Made by a program: the position numbers and the translations under genes. The notes beneath the pieces were generated by a model. It was not told where the DNA came from. It saw only the letters and a list, made by a program, of their open reading frames with translations, and did no database searches. Below, piece by piece: positions 26,959-37,000 of a DNA stretch of 64,000 nucleotides. Every line of letters begins with the position of its first letter. Position 1 is the first letter of the stretch. Origin of the DNA: Pseudomonadota bacterium (lineage in GTDB: Bacteria; Pseudomonadota; Alphaproteobacteria; Rickettsiales; UBA6187); NCBI GenBank assembly GCA_027620075.1, contig JAQCEY010000002.1, positions 1 through 64,000 on the forward strand. The letters are read 5' to 3'.

Positions 26959-28242
26959 TTACTCTTGCAATTGCGTAGGCTGTTCTTCTAAAGGTTGCGG
27001 CTCGCTTTTTTGACCGCCTCCTAATATTTGCAAGGCTTTTTCATGACCCTGTGCAGCAGCTTTTTCAAGCCATGCCCTTGCTGCCTGTAAGTTCTTTTGT
27101 ACACCCATACCTTTATTAAGCATGAACGCAACCCTGTATTGCGATTCGGCATCACCGCTTTTTGCTCTACTTAGATAGCTTTGGTAAGCCATTTCTTCAT
27201 CGGACATTTCCTGTTTACTATAAGGATTACTTGTTTTTATCCTTTTCATCATAAAAGGGTATGATTCATTTTTATAAGAAAACGGTACGGACACTTTTGC
27301 ACCGCCAACCGCCGCTCCGACAGCATAGTTATATGTATATAGCTTTCGTCCGTCAGGCAGATTTTCCGATGAACTTGCCATAAGATTTCCTGTAATATTT
27401 CTGCCCCTGTCATTTTTAAAGTCTATGGTAAAAGGCATCTGATTTAAGGTAAGGATTTTAACTACATAGCCTTTATAATTTGTATTACTGTTTTCATCGG
27501 TTTTTACAGGCAGTTCGCCTTCTTGAATCTTTATTATGGTTGAATCACCTATTTTGTAATTCATACCGAAATCCCTTAAGGAGAAAAAGTTATACTGGAT
27601 AATTTTTTGAGGTAATTTAGCCTGAAGGATACCTTTTATAGCCCCTACACTATCAAACCTTGCTCCATCTTTTAATCTTATTTTTCCGGCAACGTTCAAC
27701 CCGGAACTTTCGGGATATTTTACCTCTTCAGGCTCCAAAGCAACTTTGTCATAATCTTTGGTGTTAGTAGATATTCGCTTTCCGTCACCACTTGCAACAT
27801 ATGCAATAAACGGGGTAGGTATGGGAACAATATTTTCCGTTTCCAGTCTGTCATGCCACCTTAAAGTATAGACCGTCAGCTTTACATTATCATAAAAAGC
27901 ACCTGTGCCGCTTGCAACCCTGCCGCCATTTTCGGCATATATCGCAAAAGGTCCGGATATTTCGAAAAACGGCTTATCATACAATCTGTGAGCGTTGAAA
28001 TCCCTAAAAGGCTTTATCGGGACAACCCTTTGGTCACCGATAAATTCGTTAATATTTTGATCCATCTCATGTACAAAGACAGACTTTCCGTCCGCAGCGT
28101 TAACCTGAGTATCCCCATCAACCCGAGCATCCTGATTATCGGCATCGGATTTACTACCGACCTCATTATTATCCCTGCCTACCAGCATAAACCCCGCAAT
28201 ACCGACGGCAAATAGCACTATAAACGATATTATATATTTCAT
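26959..28242 (-). CDS. Membrane-anchored protein with C-terminal Sel1 repeat
   Basis: An N-terminal hydrophobic helix (about residues 3-21) anchors a 400-residue protein. The central 300 residues are beta-rich and not recognised. Near the C-terminus a Sel1-like repeat is clear (AESQYRVAFMLNKGMGVQKN, then AARAWLEKAAAQGHEKA). Sel1 repeats bind partner proteins. The tail is Gln/Glu/Pro-rich. AGGA lies seven bases before the ATG. It is probably a periplasmic envelope protein. It faces zapE convergently with a gap of only 13 bases. Confidence 0.65.
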   Translation of the reverse strand: MKYIISFIVLFAVGIAGFMLVGRDNNEVGSKSDADNQDARVDGDTQVNAADGKSVFVHEMDQNINEFIGDQRVVPIKPFRDFNAHRLYDKPFFEISGPFAIYAENGGRVASGTGAFYDNVKLTVYTLRWHDRLETENIVPIPTPFIAYVASGDGKRISTNTKDYDKVALEPEEVKYPESSGLNVAGKIRLKDGARFDSVGAIKGILQAKLPQKIIQYNFFSLRDFGMNYKIGDSTIIKIQEGELPVKTDENSNTNYKGYVVKILTLNQMPFTIDFKNDRGRNITGNLMASSSENLPDGRKLYTYNYAVGAAVGGAKVSVPFSYKNESYPFMMKRIKTSNPYSKQEMSDEEMAYQSYLSRAKSGDAESQYRVAFMLNKGMGVQKNLQAARAWLEKAAAQGHEKALQILGGGQKSEPQPLEEQPTQLQE

Positions 28243-28365
28243 ATATTATTCCTGTCCGCTTCATATTCAGTATATCAACTTAAAAAAAAATTAAAATATA
28301 TTATTGAGTTATATACTTAGCACCGTTATATTGCCTGAAAAAAATAATAAGGAATCGGCAATATA

Positions 28366-29109
28366 ATGAAAGCAATTAAATTTTTCCTGATAGCGGTTAT
28401 TTTAGTTATAGTAGCGGCAGTAGCGTATTTATATAGTTCTTTAAACGACGTTGTTAAAAAAGGCATTGAAACTGTCGGTTCTGATGTTCTGGGAGTGCAG
28501 GTAACCGTTAGCAAGGTTGATATATCATTAAAGGAAGGCTCCGCCGAGATTACCGGTCTGAATATCGGGAACCCTTCGGGTTATAAAAGTGATAATGCAT
28601 TTTCCCTTGGCATGGTAAGGCTTGCGATTGAACCTGCTTCAATAACAACCGGAGTTATAAGGATAAAGGATCTAAGCATAGTATCTCCTAAGATAAATTA
28701 TGAATTTGTTGGCGGTAAGTCTAATATAGATACTATTAAGAATAATATCTCAAAAGGCAAAGATTCCTCTTCCGGTTCGCAAAAAGATAGTGGTGGGCGT
28801 TCAGGCAGAAATTCCAAATCCTTTGTTATAGACAATATTTTATTTACTGACGCAGCGGTAAATTCCTACATAGGGCAATTGGAAAAGACAATAAACCTAC
28901 CTGAAATAAGCATTCAGAATATCGGCACTAACGAAAATCCTGCATCTGCAAAACAGGTGGCTACCATAGTCATCTCCCAAATAGTAAATAGCGTCTTGAA
29001 GAACACCGACCTTAACTCGCTTGGTGCAGACCTAAAAGGTGCGGGCAATGCCTTAAAAGATAAGGTAAAAGGTATAGGAGGCGGACTAAAAGGAGTGTTC
29101 GGACAATAA
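28366..29109 (+). CDS. AsmA-like membrane-anchored protein
   Basis: A membrane helix (about residues 5-25) is followed by an AsmA/DUF748-type region: DVLGVQVTVSKVDISLKEG, then ITGLNIGNPSGYKSDNAFSLG and LSIVSPKINYE, the usual lipid-transfer-type beta pattern. The middle is Ser/Gly-rich. It probably sits in the inner membrane facing the periplasm and may help outer-membrane lipid or protein homeostasis. At 247 residues it is short for AsmA. AAGGA precedes the ATG. It ends one base from the convergent nadK stop. Confidence 0.7.
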   Translation: MKAIKFFLIAVILVIVAAVAYLYSSLNDVVKKGIETVGSDVLGVQVTVSKVDISLKEGSAEITGLNIGNPSGYKSDNAFSLGMVRLAIEPASITTGVIRIKDLSIVSPKINYEFVGGKSNIDTIKNNISKGKDSSSGSQKDSGGRSGRNSKSFVIDNILFTDAAVNSYIGQLEKTINLPEISIQNIGTNENPASAKQVATIVISQIVNSVLKNTDLNSLGADLKGAGNALKDKVKGIGGGLKGVFGQ

Positions 29110-29110
29110 A

Positions 29111-29881
29111 CTAATCGGTAAACTGCTCACGGATTATACGCTCCTCTAAGGAATGTCCCGGATCGAAAAGTATATGGATATTTTTCTTTTTTTCTTCTTT
29201 TATAGTGACACTGACAACATCTCGTACCTCGGTAAAATCCGCAACGGCACTTACAGGACGCTTCTTAGGATTATGTACTTCTATTTTTACAAGTGCCTTA
29301 TGATTCAGAAGTGCACCACGCCATCTTCTGGGTCTAAACGGACTTATCGGCGTAAGTGCCAGAACTTCTGCCTTTATAGGAATTATAGGCCCATGTGCCG
29401 ATAGGTTATAAGCGGTACTTCCGGCGGGGGTGGCAAGCAATATGCCGTCACATGTCAAATCCTGCATACGCATTTTTCCATCAATACTTATTTTCAGGTT
29501 TGCCGCCTGACGGGTCTGACGAAGAAGTGAAACTTCGTTAATAGCAAGTGCATGATGCTCTTTTCCGTTCTTATCTACCGCCACCATACGCAGAGGGTGT
29601 AAATTATATCGCTTGGCGGCATTGATAGACTCTATAAGATTATTTTCCCTGAACTCATTCATCAAAAAACCTACCGTACCGCAGTTCATTCCGTATATGG
29701 GTTTATCGGCTTTTATATATTCATGCAAAGTGTGCAGCATGAAACCGTCACCACCTAGTGCAACTATCGCATCAGCCTGTGCAACATCATCTATAAACTC
29801 ATATTTTTTCTTTAATTGCTCAAGCGAGCTTTTGGCTTTATCCGAATTATCGGCTACACATGCTATTTTTATATATGTCAT
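29111..29881 (-). CDS. nadK: NAD kinase
   Basis: The enzyme phosphorylates NAD to NADP. The GGDG motif ([15 protein letters not shown]) and [10 protein letters not shown] are in the N-terminal part, and the [16 protein letters not shown] region binds NAD. The length from the ATG at 29881 is 256 residues, typical of alphaproteobacteria. A TTG at 29929 would add 16 residues that do not look like family sequence and would run into the palindromic repeat just upstream. Confidence 0.9.
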   Translation of the reverse strand: MTYIKIACVADNSDKAKSSLEQLKKKYEFIDDVAQADAIVALGGDGFMLHTLHEYIKADKPIYGMNCGTVGFLMNEFRENNLIESINAAKRYNLHPLRMVAVDKNGKEHHALAINEVSLLRQTRQAANLKISIDGKMRMQDLTCDGILLATPAGSTAYNLSAHGPIIPIKAEVLALTPISPFRPRRWRGALLNHKALVKIEVHNPKKRPVSAVADFTEVRDVVSVTIKEEKKKNIHILFDPGHSLEERIIREQFTD

Positions 29882-29914
29882 ATTTATTTTCTTTTTTGAA
29901 TAAGTAATTATTCT

Positions 29915-30070
29915 ATAGGGATTGTTCAATAAATATAGTTTTTGTCATACTGAATTTATTTCAGTATCTTCTTTATCACGTTAGAGATGCTGAAACAAGT
30001 TCAGCATGACAAACAATTAAAGATTTCAGTACAATTTTTACAAAAACTATATTTATTGAACAGTCCCTAT
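29915..30070. repeat. MITE-like element with 31-base terminal inverted repeats
   Basis: The ends 29915-29945 and 30040-30070 are inverted copies with one mismatch in 31. Inside are two smaller imperfect palindromes (about 29944-29968 and 29984-30010) that are themselves inverted copies of one another, of the type GTCATnCTGAAnTT, and are bounded by TGTCA (29943) and TGACA (30011). There is no coding capacity. It fills the gap between ispH and nadK. Confidence 0.85.
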
Positions 30071-30088
30071 TCTATAAGCTGATACGAA

Positions 30089-31009
30089 TTAAGCAACTTC
30101 TTTTGGTAATTTGAATATAACGTTTTCAGGCGTACCGTCCATAGTAGTTACAGTCACGTCGTATTTTTTGCGGAAAAAACCTATAATTTTATCTATCAAT
30201 ATTTCCGGTGCGGACGCACCCGCCGTTATGCCGATACGCTCGACATTTTCAAACCATTTGACATTGATATCATTTACATCGTTGATAAGATAGGAAGTAA
30301 CGCCCATTTCTTGGGCTAAATCCTTTAGACGGTTTGAGTTAGAGCTGTTTTGCGAGCCTATAACCAGTATAATATCGGTTATCTTTGCAAGGCTTCTTAC
30401 TGCGTCCTGCCTGTTTTGGGTGGCATAGCAGATATCTTTTATACCCGGACCGCTAATGTTGGGGAAACGTTCTTTTAAAGCTGCGATAATATCTTTTGTA
30501 TCATCAACGCTTAATGTTGTCTGGGTAACATAGGAAAGCCGGTTTTTATCGGCAACTTCTATTTTCTTAACGTCCTGAACATTCTCTACTAATATGACAT
30601 CGCTTTTAACCTGCCCTGACGTTCCTTCAACTTCGGGGTGTCCCTGATGTCCTATCAGTATTATCTGATTACCGCCCTCTTCGCTTCGCTGTGCTTCTTT
30701 ATGAACTTTGGTAACAAGAGGACATGTTGCATCTATTACCGGCAGTTGCCTGTTTTTTGCAGAATCTATTACCTTTTGCGAAACACCGTGCGCACTAAAG
30801 ATAGTAACCGCACCATCGGGAACTTCATCAATTTCATTGACGAAAACCACCCCCTTCGCCCTTAGGTCATCTACCACATATTTATTATGCACTATTTCAT
30901 GACGCACATATATAGGCGTACCGTATTTTTCAAGAGCCTTTTCAACTATCTCAATAGCCCGTTTGACCCCTGCACAGAATCCTCTTGGTTGTGCCAGTAT
31001 TATTTTCAT
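30089..31009 (-). CDS. ispH: 4-hydroxy-3-methylbut-2-enyl diphosphate reductase
   Basis: The last enzyme of the MEP pathway, a [4Fe-4S] protein that makes IPP and DMAPP. The three cluster cysteines are in GFCAGV (Cys12), DATCPLV (near 96) and DICYATQNRQ (near 193). The acid/base motif EVEGTSGQ is present. The length of 306 residues is normal. AGGGAA lies upstream of the ATG. The gene is flanked by repeat elements on both sides. Confidence 0.95.
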   Translation of the reverse strand: MKIILAQPRGFCAGVKRAIEIVEKALEKYGTPIYVRHEIVHNKYVVDDLRAKGVVFVNEIDEVPDGAVTIFSAHGVSQKVIDSAKNRQLPVIDATCPLVTKVHKEAQRSEEGGNQIILIGHQGHPEVEGTSGQVKSDVILVENVQDVKKIEVADKNRLSYVTQTTLSVDDTKDIIAALKERFPNISGPGIKDICYATQNRQDAVRSLAKITDIILVIGSQNSSNSNRLKDLAQEMGVTSYLINDVNDINVKWFENVERIGITAGASAPEILIDKIIGFFRKKYDVTVTTMDGTPENVIFKLPKEVA

Positions 31010-31026
31010 AGTGTTTTCCCTGACAT

Positions 31027-31105
31027 TGTCATTCCACGAATTTTGTTAGTAGAACAAAATTATAGTGGAATCCACATTCTAAAAAGTTAGGAAACTTTTT
31101 AGACA
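31027..31105. repeat. Palindromic intergenic repeat, copy B
   Basis: This closely matches the repeat at 36-151, differing at a few bases that are mostly compensated in the stem. It has the ATTCCAC/GTGGAAT stem with an AATTTTGTT/AACAAAATT inner arm, then a CTAAAAAGTT/AACTTTTTAG hairpin. It lies between the rpoD stop and the ispH start, and the second hairpin could terminate rpoD transcription. Confidence 0.8.
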
Positions 31106-31110
31106 TTATC

Positions 31111-33159
31111 CTAAGTATTCAAAAACCCTCTAAGCTTTCTTGAGCGGCTCGGGTGTTTTAATTTACGAAGTGCCTTTGCCTCTATCTGACGGATACGTTC
31201 ACGTGTTACCGAGAATTGCTGCCCTACCTCTTCTAAAGTATGGTCGGTATTCATGCCGATACCGAAACGCATACGAAGCACCCTCTCCTCACGAGGAGTA
31301 AGCGAGGCTAATATCTTGGTAGTGGTTTCACGTAAATTTGAAAGTATAGCCGCATCAAGTGGAGCTATAGCGTTTTTATCCTCGATGAAATCTCCAAGGA
31401 AGCTTCCGTCGTCATCATCACCGACAGGATTTTCCAAACTTACAGGCTCCTTGGCTATTTTTAGAACTTTACGCACCTTATCAAGCCCCATAGAAAGCCT
31501 TTCCGCCAGTTCCTCAGGAGTAGGCTCACGTCCCATTTCATGTACCATCTGGCGTGTAGTACGGACAATTTTATTGATTGTTTCTATCATATGGACAGGG
31601 ATACGGATAGTTCTTGCCTGATCGGCAATAGAGCGAGTGATAGCCTGACGTATCCACCATGTAGCATAGGTGGAGAATTTATATCCCCTTCTATATTCGA
31701 ATTTATCTACCGCCTTCATCAATCCGATATTGCCTTCCTGTATGAGGTCAAGGAACTGTAGCCCTCGGTTAGCATATTTTTTAGCAATGGAAATAACCAA
31801 ACGCAGGTTGGCTTCTATCATTTCTTTTTTTGCCTTCGATGCGTCCCTGTCACCTTTTTGCACGTCATTGACCAGACGCTTGAACTCGGCAACGTCCAGA
31901 CCTATACCTTTTGATATTGAAGCGATTTGTGCTAAATGTTTATTTATTTCATCTTCATGGTTGCCGGTAAATTCTGCCCAGCCTTTTTCTTTTATTTTCT
32001 TGGCTTTGCTTAACCAGTCAGGGCTTAACTCATTGCCGGTATAGTGCTTCAAAAAACTTACCCTTTTTACCTTATTATCTTCAGCCAGCCTGATAAGTCT
32101 GGTTTCTACGGCAAGTATCTCTTTATTGGCAGAGTATAATTTTTCCAGTAACGATTCTATTTTTCCCTCATTGAAGCGAACTCCCTCTAAGCTTTTCAAT
32201 AAATCTTTACGAAGTTTTTTATACTGCTCGTCATCTTTTGCTGCGGCACTTTTATCGCCAACGGCTACAAGATAACGCTTTTCCTGTAGTTTTAGAAGTT
32301 TTTCGCATATCTTTGACGTTTCCTTGAATGACTCAAGTATCTGCGGTGTAAGAGCCTGCTCCATGGCGGCAAGCGACATATTCACATCGGCAAACTCGTC
32401 CTCGAACTCGTCTTCACCCTCTTCTTCCTCCTCTATATCCTCTTCATCATTTTCTTCGTCATCATAACTATCTGCGGCTTTCTTTTTCTTTACCTTTACC
32501 TTTACCTTTTCATCGTTCTCCCCGTTAGGTGATATTAATGCCGCCGCCGGCTCTTCAGTCGCATCATCTTCAAATTCCTCACCGAATTCAGCCGTATAGG
32601 TAGCATCAAGATCTATAACGTCACGCAGCAATATCTGGTCGTTAACAAGGTCATCATACCACGAGATTATGTCACGCAGTGCAAGCGGAGTCTCGCAAAG
32701 AGAAAGTAACATTGTTTCCCTGCCTTTTTCGATACGCTTGGCAATTTCTATCTCGCCCTCACGTGACAGCAGTTCAACACCGCCCATTTCACGCAAATAC
32801 ATACGCACAGGGTCATCGGTACGCCCGATATCCTCAACTACCAACGGGTCTGATGAAAAGTCGGTATTAGCGTCATTTTCCAGATCGTCTTCACTTTCTA
32901 AGATAGTTGCACCCTTATTGGTGATATCTTTAATGATATCCTCTATCTGCTCCACCGACAGAATATTTTTCGGCAGCTCGTTATTTATTTCCTCATAGGT
33001 AATAAAACCATGTTTTTTTGCTGCATGGACAAGCCTTTTGACAATAGCGTTTATATCGCTTTGCAAGTCTGTTCCCGTTTTTTTAGTTTCCTTAGCTTGT
33101 TTGACTACTGCCGTTTTACTTTTATCGGCTTTATTTTTTGCAGGGGCTTTTTTTGTCAT
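31111..33159 (-). CDS. rpoD: RNA polymerase primary sigma factor (sigma-70)
   Basis: All regions of a group 1 sigma factor are seen: region 1.1 near the N-terminus, 1.2 ([21 protein letters not shown]), 2 ([26 protein letters not shown] and [17 protein letters not shown]), 3 and 4.2 ([26 protein letters not shown]). The non-conserved insert between 1.2 and 2 contains a strongly acidic run (about residues 228-258) and a KVKVKKKK patch. It follows dnaG by 27 bases and is the core of the macromolecular synthesis operon, here without rpsU. Confidence 0.95.
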   Translation of the reverse strand: MTKKAPAKNKADKSKTAVVKQAKETKKTGTDLQSDINAIVKRLVHAAKKHGFITYEEINNELPKNILSVEQIEDIIKDITNKGATILESEDDLENDANTDFSSDPLVVEDIGRTDDPVRMYLREMGGVELLSREGEIEIAKRIEKGRETMLLSLCETPLALRDIISWYDDLVNDQILLRDVIDLDATYTAEFGEEFEDDATEEPAAALISPNGENDEKVKVKVKKKKAADSYDDEENDEEDIEEEEEGEDEFEDEFADVNMSLAAMEQALTPQILESFKETSKICEKLLKLQEKRYLVAVGDKSAAAKDDEQYKKLRKDLLKSLEGVRFNEGKIESLLEKLYSANKEILAVETRLIRLAEDNKVKRVSFLKHYTGNELSPDWLSKAKKIKEKGWAEFTGNHEDEINKHLAQIASISKGIGLDVAEFKRLVNDVQKGDRDASKAKKEMIEANLRLVISIAKKYANRGLQFLDLIQEGNIGLMKAVDKFEYRRGYKFSTYATWWIRQAITRSIADQARTIRIPVHMIETINKIVRTTRQMVHEMGREPTPEELAERLSMGLDKVRKVLKIAKEPVSLENPVGDDDDGSFLGDFIEDKNAIAPLDAAILSNLRETTTKILASLTPREERVLRMRFGIGMNTDHTLEEVGQQFSVTRERIRQIEAKALRKLKHPSRSRKLRGFLNT

Positions 33160-33186
33160 AGTTTTTTAACCTGATTGTTAAATTGT

Positions 33187-34977
33187 TTATTGTTGTTCGA
33201 AAGTCGCTTCCATTGCTAATTTCTTTTTATTCAAATTTGATATTTCCTGCCTTCTTACGGCAGCTTCCTCTTCGGACTCAGGTGTCATAATCAATTGTTT
33301 TTCTTCACATTCTATATTTAGATAAAGCAACTGTAATACACAAGAATAGTAGTTCCAAGCCGTGACTGCTTTTTCATATCCTAATTTGTTTTTTAAAAAT
33401 ACACTTTCCGTTAAATCGTTTAAATAACTTATATAATTACTCATTCCCTGATTTTCAAGGTGAGTTTTTAAATCTTGTGCAGTAATGTTCTCCTGTGAAT
33501 CGGACACTTCTAGAATAGCTTGCCCTATTTTGTCAAGCATCTGATTTGAAAATTCAATGTTAATATATTCATCATAGATATTTTCGTCCTTTAAAAGCTC
33601 GGGGTGCATAAGCAATAAAAGTATGAAAACCGTCTGGCAGCCCCCCACCGTATTAATGTCAAAATCAGGCATATTCTCAAAGTCCGTCTTCTTGACGATG
33701 GAATTATTCTTATAATATTTGCCTCGGTAAAACTCCCATAATTTATTGCGGAAGAAGTCTTTATAATATTTAGCTACCGTTTCGTTCTTTATAGTTTCGG
33801 CAATAATGTTCAATCGTTTTTCAAGCTCGGCTTTTTGTTCTGGAGTTTTAATATCTTTTTTCCCCGACTGCTCCTCCCATACGGCTTCCGAAAGATTTTT
33901 AGCGTTCTGTAATATTTTACGCATATTATTTACGCCGTATTTTTTTATATAGTCATCGGGATCCATACCGCCGCCCAATACTGCGAATTTAAGTGTGTAT
34001 CCGGGTTCAAGCATCGGTAGGCACAAATTAGCCGCCCTGTCCATCGCCCTTTTTCCTGCCGCATCACCGTCAAGGCAGATAACGGGTTCTTTCGCCATAT
34101 TCCATAGTCGTCTTAGCTGGGTCTGCGTTATAGCAGTACCAAGAGGAGCCATGGCGGTTTTTATTCCGGCAGCGTCCAAGGCGATAACGTCCATATAGCC
34201 TTCGGCTACCACTACCTTACCGGTTTTAAAGGCAAGCTTGCGTGCATTATTTTCATTATAGAGCATTTCGCCTTTTTTAAACAATACGGTTTCAGGCGAG
34301 TTTAAATATTTCGGCTTACCGTCACCCAGTATCCTGCCTCCGAAAGCCACTACCCTGTTTTTTATATCCGAAATAGGGAACATTAACCGCCCCCTGAATT
34401 TATCATAGATATCGCCACGGTCATTTTTAGTAAGCAGCCCTAAATCAAGCATCTGATTTACCGTTACGCCTTTGCCTTCAAGATATTTTTTCAAAGCCCC
34501 CCTGTCATCGGGTGAATAGCCTATCCTGAATTTAGCGACCGATTCGCTCTTTAATCCCCTGTGGACAATATAATCAGCAGCAATTTTAGCATCCGGCAGT
34601 TTTTCTTCAAAGAACTTACATGCCATTTCCATTATATCATAAAGCGACTGTGCCTCTTTTTGTTTTTGCACAACTTCCTTGCTCACCACGGGCATAGGCA
34701 CGCCTGCCATATCGGCAAGTGCTTTAACAGCATCGACGAACGGAAGCCCTTCAGCTTCCATGGTAAACTTTACTATATCCCCATGTGCGTTACAGCCAAA
34801 GCAATGGTAAAAACCCTTTTCATCATTTACAGTAAATGACGGCGTGTTTTCCTTGTGAAAAGGGCAAAGCCCCTGAAATTCACGCCCGTGTGCTTTTAGT
34901 GCAACTTTACGCTTCACCACTTCGGAAGTGCGTAATCTTGTTCTTATCTCATCTAAAAAGGAAGGTGGAAATTGCAT
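33187..34977 (-). CDS. dnaG: DNA primase
   Basis: DnaG makes the RNA primers for replication. The N-terminal CHC2 zinc finger has CPFH and CFGC. The TOPRIM domain shows VVAEGYMDVIAL and CLDGDAAGKRAMDRA. The C-terminal part, which would bind DnaB, is weakly conserved, as usual. The length of 596 residues is normal. It is followed by rpoD. Confidence 0.95.
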   Translation of the reverse strand: MQFPPSFLDEIRTRLRTSEVVKRKVALKAHGREFQGLCPFHKENTPSFTVNDEKGFYHCFGCNAHGDIVKFTMEAEGLPFVDAVKALADMAGVPMPVVSKEVVQKQKEAQSLYDIMEMACKFFEEKLPDAKIAADYIVHRGLKSESVAKFRIGYSPDDRGALKKYLEGKGVTVNQMLDLGLLTKNDRGDIYDKFRGRLMFPISDIKNRVVAFGGRILGDGKPKYLNSPETVLFKKGEMLYNENNARKLAFKTGKVVVAEGYMDVIALDAAGIKTAMAPLGTAITQTQLRRLWNMAKEPVICLDGDAAGKRAMDRAANLCLPMLEPGYTLKFAVLGGGMDPDDYIKKYGVNNMRKILQNAKNLSEAVWEEQSGKKDIKTPEQKAELEKRLNIIAETIKNETVAKYYKDFFRNKLWEFYRGKYYKNNSIVKKTDFENMPDFDINTVGGCQTVFILLLLMHPELLKDENIYDEYINIEFSNQMLDKIGQAILEVSDSQENITAQDLKTHLENQGMSNYISYLNDLTESVFLKNKLGYEKAVTAWNYYSCVLQLLYLNIECEEKQLIMTPESEEEAAVRRQEISNLNKKKLAMEATFEQQ

Positions 34978-35099
34978 TTATTAAGTTGCCGGTGAACAGT
35001 AATTAGTAATATGCTGATATGTTAATAGTCCTTTATACACAAAAAAACCGCATCTGGCAAATGGCAACTTAAAACTTACAAATTTTATAACATTATCCC

Positions 35100-35128
35100 T
35101 TGACATATGCGGGGCTTTTACATAAATT
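35100..35128 (+). promoter_or_regulatory. Sigma-70-type promoter for carA
   Basis: A perfect TTGACA (35100-35105), a 17-base spacer and TAAATT (35123-35128) lie about 50 bases before the carA ATG. Confidence 0.55.
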
Positions 35129-35180
35129 GTCGGGCGTTTGCCTGAATGGCGGCAAGGATACAATTAATAGACAATTAAAT

Positions 35181-36347
35181 ATGACCAAGAAGGAAGTTAC
35201 CATTCCAAAAAACGCTACGGCTGCATTAATTCTTGCCGATGGTAAGATGTTTTTCGGAAAAGGGTTGGGAAAAACAGGTTCTACCATAGGCGAAATCTGT
35301 TTTAATACGGGTCTTACAGGCTATCAGGAAACTATCACCGATTTATCTTATGCAGGGCAAATAATAACTTTCACATTCCCGCATATCGGAAATATCGGAA
35401 CAAATGATGAGGATAACGAATCGGTAAACCCTTCGGCAAGGGGTATAGTAATCCGTGAAGATATTACCAATCCTTCTAATTTCAGGAATCAGTTGCACTT
35501 AAATGACTGGCTGAAAAAGAAAAAGCTAACCGGAATATGCGGAATTGACACAAGGGCATTGACTCGTCATATCAGGCTTCATGGCTCACAAAATGCTACC
35601 ATAGTATTTTTTGCCGAAGACAGAACTATAGACTTTGAAGTTATAAAAAAACAAACCGCCGACTACCCTTCATTAAAAGGCATGGAATTAGCCGAAGGTG
35701 TTTCCTGCAAGGATTCATCTAAATGGAATCAGGGAAAATGGCAGTTAGGCAAAGGATTTAGCGAGAATAAAAACGCCAAATATAAAGTTGTCGCCATCGA
35801 TTACGGTGCAAAATTAAATATCCTGCGTTGCCTTGCCCAAGTGGGGTTTGATGTAACCGTAGTACCTGCTACAACTTGTGCCAAAGAGATATTGAAACAT
35901 AAGCCTGACGGAATATTTTTGTCCAACGGTCCGGGCGATCCGGCGGCAACCGGTGAATATGCAATTCCGATTTTAAAAGAATTAATTGCGGCGAACAAGC
36001 CTATTTTCGGTATTTGTCTGGGTCATCAGTTATTGGCATTAGCATTGGGCTGCACTACCACCAAGATGCATCAGGGGCATAGAGGTGCAAACCACCCTGT
36101 AAAAGACCTTGCCACGGACAAAGTGGAAATTACCAGCCAGAACCACGGCTTCGTCGTTACCAAAAACGCACTGCCCGATGATGTGGAAATTACCCACCTA
36201 TCGCTTTTCGATGATACGGTTGAGGGTATAAAGTCGAAGACAAAGCCTGTGTTTTCAGTGCAGTACCACCCTGAAAGCTCCCCCGGTCCGCATGACAGTT
36301 ATTATTTATTTGAAAGATTTTATAAGCTGGTAGAGGGGAGGGCGTAG
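35181..36347 (+). CDS. carA: Carbamoyl-phosphate synthase small subunit
   Basis: The glutaminase subunit that supplies ammonia to CarB for arginine and pyrimidine synthesis. The class I amidotransferase site is intact: nucleophile Cys in FGICLGHQ and His/Glu in VQYHPESSPGP. The N-terminal domain has ALILADGKMFFGKGLGK. The ATG at 35181 gives 388 residues; an upstream in-frame TTG at 35100 is the promoter -35 box, not a start. carB follows after one intervening small gene. Confidence 0.95.
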   Translation: MTKKEVTIPKNATAALILADGKMFFGKGLGKTGSTIGEICFNTGLTGYQETITDLSYAGQIITFTFPHIGNIGTNDEDNESVNPSARGIVIREDITNPSNFRNQLHLNDWLKKKKLTGICGIDTRALTRHIRLHGSQNATIVFFAEDRTIDFEVIKKQTADYPSLKGMELAEGVSCKDSSKWNQGKWQLGKGFSENKNAKYKVVAIDYGAKLNILRCLAQVGFDVTVVPATTCAKEILKHKPDGIFLSNGPGDPAATGEYAIPILKELIAANKPIFGICLGHQLLALALGCTTTKMHQGHRGANHPVKDLATDKVEITSQNHGFVVTKNALPDDVEITHLSLFDDTVEGIKSKTKPVFSVQYHPESSPGPHDSYYLFERFYKLVEGRA

Positions 36348-36349
36348 AA

Positions 36350-36919
36350 ATGTTCCGTACCTATATAAAAACCGCTTTTTTCACTCTTGTTTTATTTCAA
36401 ATATTTTTTTCATCTTCTTTTGCATCAGATATGAGCATTGAGAATTGCGATGAACTTATAGCTCTTGATGGAGAAAATTCTAAAAAAATGCTGTGTTGGT
36501 ATGAATCGGATAATACAAATGACAATTTCACTTACTCCGGAAAAATATATAACGACGGCAAGTTCACCGATTTAAAAGACGGAATATATGAAGCTCGCAG
36601 GCATGCAAGAGTTTTTCGTGCCGAGAACGGGTATGTAATGTTTCATAAAGATCGTGCCTTTCTGGAAAAGGCAAAGCCTGACGATAAAGACATATTCGCT
36701 GAATTTTACGAAGTAAATTTTGAAGGCTTACAGCGTGTATATATATGCGAGCATGATAAAGATAAAAAAGTAAATATATGCAATTCTGCTAAAGACAAAG
36801 AATACACAACCAGAACAAATGTGACCTTTGAAACAAAAGACGGATTTTTGCCTGTAGGATGTTTTTATCACACCGGCTGGCTAAGTGAGCCCGCACTTAT
36901 TTGCGAGGATTTGCATTAA
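36350..36919 (+). CDS. Secreted hypothetical protein between carA and carB
   Basis: The ATG lies two bases after the carA stop codon, so expression is coupled. A signal peptide (about residues 1-25, ending SSFA) leads a 164-residue mature protein with about seven cysteines and many Asp/Lys/Tyr residues. I do not recognise the family. The layout (secreted, about 200 residues, Cys-containing, YVMFH/VYICEHD-type beta strands) is loosely like the hypothetical at 4510-5178. The Cys residues suggest disulfides in the periplasm. Any link to carbamoyl phosphate is unlikely. Confidence 0.65.
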   Translation: MFRTYIKTAFFTLVLFQIFFSSSFASDMSIENCDELIALDGENSKKMLCWYESDNTNDNFTYSGKIYNDGKFTDLKDGIYEARRHARVFRAENGYVMFHKDRAFLEKAKPDDKDIFAEFYEVNFEGLQRVYICEHDKDKKVNICNSAKDKEYTTRTNVTFETKDGFLPVGCFYHTGWLSEPALICEDLH

Positions 36920-36920
36920 C

Positions 36921-36948
36921 TGTCACCCTGAACTTGTTTCAGGGGCTT
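36921..36948. repeat. Single palindromic unit (short repeat copy)
   Basis: A TGTCA-led hairpin with stem CCCTGAA/TTCAGGG lies just after the stop of the secreted hypothetical gene. It is a single unit of the same GTCAnnCTGAAnTT type seen at 29943-30011 and 48079-48106. Confidence 0.55.
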
Positions 36949-37000
36949 AAAACAAACAAACCGAACTCTAACCGTTAACAACTAAAACCAGATAGAAAAA

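Noticed and set aside
29882..29929. N-terminal extension of NAD kinase from a TTG at 29929
   Set aside because: It would start inside the palindromic element, and the family begins at the ATG at 29881.
34979..35073. TAAGTTGCC / GGCAACTTA inverted repeat in the dnaG-carA gap
   Set aside because: The arms are nine bases and about 80 bases apart, without other support; this may be chance or a repeat fossil.
35100..35180. N-terminal extension of carA from a TTG at 35100
   Set aside because: The TTG is part of a perfect -35 box, and the extension does not look like CarA. The ATG at 35181 gives the normal length.
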